Positions 62,861 to 64,000 of a DNA stretch of 64,000 nt are shown here, piece after piece; positions within the stretch are counted from its first letter, which is position 1; every line of letters begins with the position of its first letter. The stretch lies in assembly GCA_965116595.1 (NCBI GenBank), contig OZ220708.1:1-64000 (forward strand). Reading direction: 5' to 3'. The notes below the pieces were generated by a model. The model made no database searches. It worked only from the letters and a program-made list of their open reading frames with translations, and was not told the origin of the DNA. Source of the DNA: G963663315 sp963668255. GTDB taxonomy: Bacteria > Pseudomonadota > Gammaproteobacteria > Arenicellales > Poriferihabitantaceae. Made by a program: the position numbers and the translations under genes.

Positions 62861-64000
62861 ATGCAGGGAATTGATCTGTTGATTACACCGAAATGGATAA
62901 TCCCCATTGCTCCGGATGAGCGGGTTCTTGAGGGCCACTCTCTTGCGGTTGACCGTGGTCAGATTATTGACCTGGATAAGTCTGAATCAATTTCATCCCG
63001 ATACAAGGCAACAACCAGTCTTGTGCTCGATCAGTCCGTCTTGTTACCCGGACTGATCAATTGCCATACCCACTCTGCCATGACACTGTTCAGGGGTTAT
63101 GCAGATGATTTACCGCTGATGGAATGGTTATCGGAACACATCTGGCCTGCGGAAGCAAAATGGGTGGATGAGTCTTTCATAGAAACTGGAACGGACCTGG
63201 CCTGCGCTGAAATGATTCAGGGAGGCACAACCTGTTTCAATGACATGTATTTCTTCCCGGATATCGTAGCGCGGCAGGCAGAACAGGCAGGGATGCGAGC
63301 CTGTATCGGTATGATCGTGATTGATTTTCCGACTGTCTGGGCCAGGGATATCGATGAATATCTGAGCAAGGGACTGGCAGTGAGAGACGACATACGTCAT
63401 TCAAATCTGATCACTGCCGCTTTTTCACCTCATTCACCCTATACCGTATCCGATGAACCACTGCGCCGGATTGTAACCCTGTCAGAAGAACTCGATTGCC
63501 AGATACAGATGCATGTTCATGAAACTGCCCGGGAAGTGAGCGAATCCATGGCAATATATGGCGTCAGACCCCTGGAAAGGCTGGATCAACTTGGAATACT
63601 CGGGCCTCGCCTGATGGCGGTACACATGACCCAGCTTCTCGATGGTGAGATCGAAACCCTCGCCGAACGGGGGGTTCACATCGTCCACTGCCCGGAATCC
63701 AATCTGAAACTGGCAAGCGGGTTTTGCCCGGTCAATGACCTCATTGGCGCAGGAGTAAATCTGGCTATCGGGACCGATGGTTCATCCAGTAATAATGATC
63801 TCGATATGCTGTCCGAATTGCGTTCGGCCTCCTTGCTGGCCAAGGGAGTCAGTAATGACCCCACTGCGTTGAATGCCTGGTCTGCCCTTAAGGCCGCAAC
63901 CCTCAATGGTGCAAAAGCTCTCGGGATCGATCATCTTGTCGGCTCCATAGAAATTGGCAAACAGGCCGATTTCATTACCCTGGATTTATCCGATTGCAGT
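62861..64000 (+). CDS. mtaD: 5-methylthioadenosine/S-adenosylhomocysteine deaminase (truncated by window end)
   Basis: The frame is open from the ATG at 62861 to the window edge (380 codons, no stop). It is an amidohydrolase of the TRZ/ATZ group: metal ligands in NCHTHSAMTLFRG, MHVHET and VHMTQ, and the deaminase motif GTDGSSSNNDLDML. The family deaminates S-adenosylhomocysteine and methylthioadenosine to inosyl forms. About 60 more residues are expected outside the window. SAH recycling fits the methyltransferases and metY nearby. Confidence 0.9.
   Translation, partial: MQGIDLLITPKWIIPIAPDERVLEGHSLAVDRGQIIDLDKSESISSRYKATTSLVLDQSVLLPGLINCHTHSAMTLFRGYADDLPLMEWLSEHIWPAEAKWVDESFIETGTDLACAEMIQGGTTCFNDMYFFPDIVARQAEQAGMRACIGMIVIDFPTVWARDIDEYLSKGLAVRDDIRHSNLITAAFSPHSPYTVSDEPLRRIVTLSEELDCQIQMHVHETAREVSESMAIYGVRPLERLDQLGILGPRLMAVHMTQLLDGEIETLAERGVHIVHCPESNLKLASGFCPVNDLIGAGVNLAIGTDGSSSNNDLDMLSELRSASLLAKGVSNDPTALNAWSALKAATLNGAKALGIDHLVGSIEIGKQADFITLDLSDCS

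Overview
The window looks like part of a gammaproteobacterial chromosome. Housekeeping neighbours typical of that group are present (rlmN, rodZ, hisS, yfgM, bamB and der in one run; iscA and ndk close by; the 4.5S RNA gene just before dnaX; rpe-trpE-trpG-trpC). The wide set of genes for methylated amines, GMC oxidoreductases and racemases suggests a marine or host-associated heterotroph. That habitat reading is inference. Several family assignments rest on motifs read by eye, without any database search.

Region 1 (1-18,855) is an accessory island that is visibly more AT-rich in places and full of mobile DNA: an IS21-type element inserted into an IS256-type transposase, remnants of IS3- and IS110-type transposases, an intact IS481-type element with a 7-bp target duplication, and IS256-like ends near 2.4 and 14.0 kb. 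Between these lie defence-like genes. There is an operon of an amino-DNA methyltransferase, a large protein with a MORC/Hsp90-type GHKL ATPase fused (through a one-base frameshift) to a histidine-kinase-like half, and a 555-residue protein with a split receiver domain. There is also a STAS-GHKL-STAS switch protein, a decayed type I restriction system (hsdS stub, frameshifted hsdR with an internal 174-bp duplication), a TIR-domain protein with its own consensus promoter, and a zeta-like toxin with a probable antitoxin flanked by direct repeats.

Region 2 (18,901-41,638) is core genome: tryptophan biosynthesis (trpE, trpG, trpC, with trpD absent from the cluster), rpe, a DegQ/DegS-type protease, soluble transhydrogenase, a HlyU-like protein, a large helical-repeat protein, an enolase-superfamily dehydratase, NAD(P)HX repair, xseA, and then the der-bamB-yfgM-hisS-rodZ-rlmN-ndk-mtaB-iscA run, all on the minus strand.

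Region 3 (41,792-57,534) is metabolic and centred on methylated nitrogen compounds: a GcvT-fused demethylating dehydrogenase, a non-pyrrolysine MttB homologue, a PhnD-like binding protein, a choline-dehydrogenase-like GMC enzyme, and an operon of three glutamate-synthase-like subunits with a type III glutamine synthetase relative that fits the N-methylglutamate route.

Region 4 (57,583-64,000) has the 4.5S RNA, dnaX, an M24 peptidase homologue, an O-acetylhomoserine sulfhydrylase, an alpha/beta hydrolase and the start of mtaD. dnaX is split into two frames by a 67-bp insertion that carries a GC-rich palindrome and is bounded by 12-bp direct repeats. Exact removal of 67 bp would restore a 534-residue tau protein.
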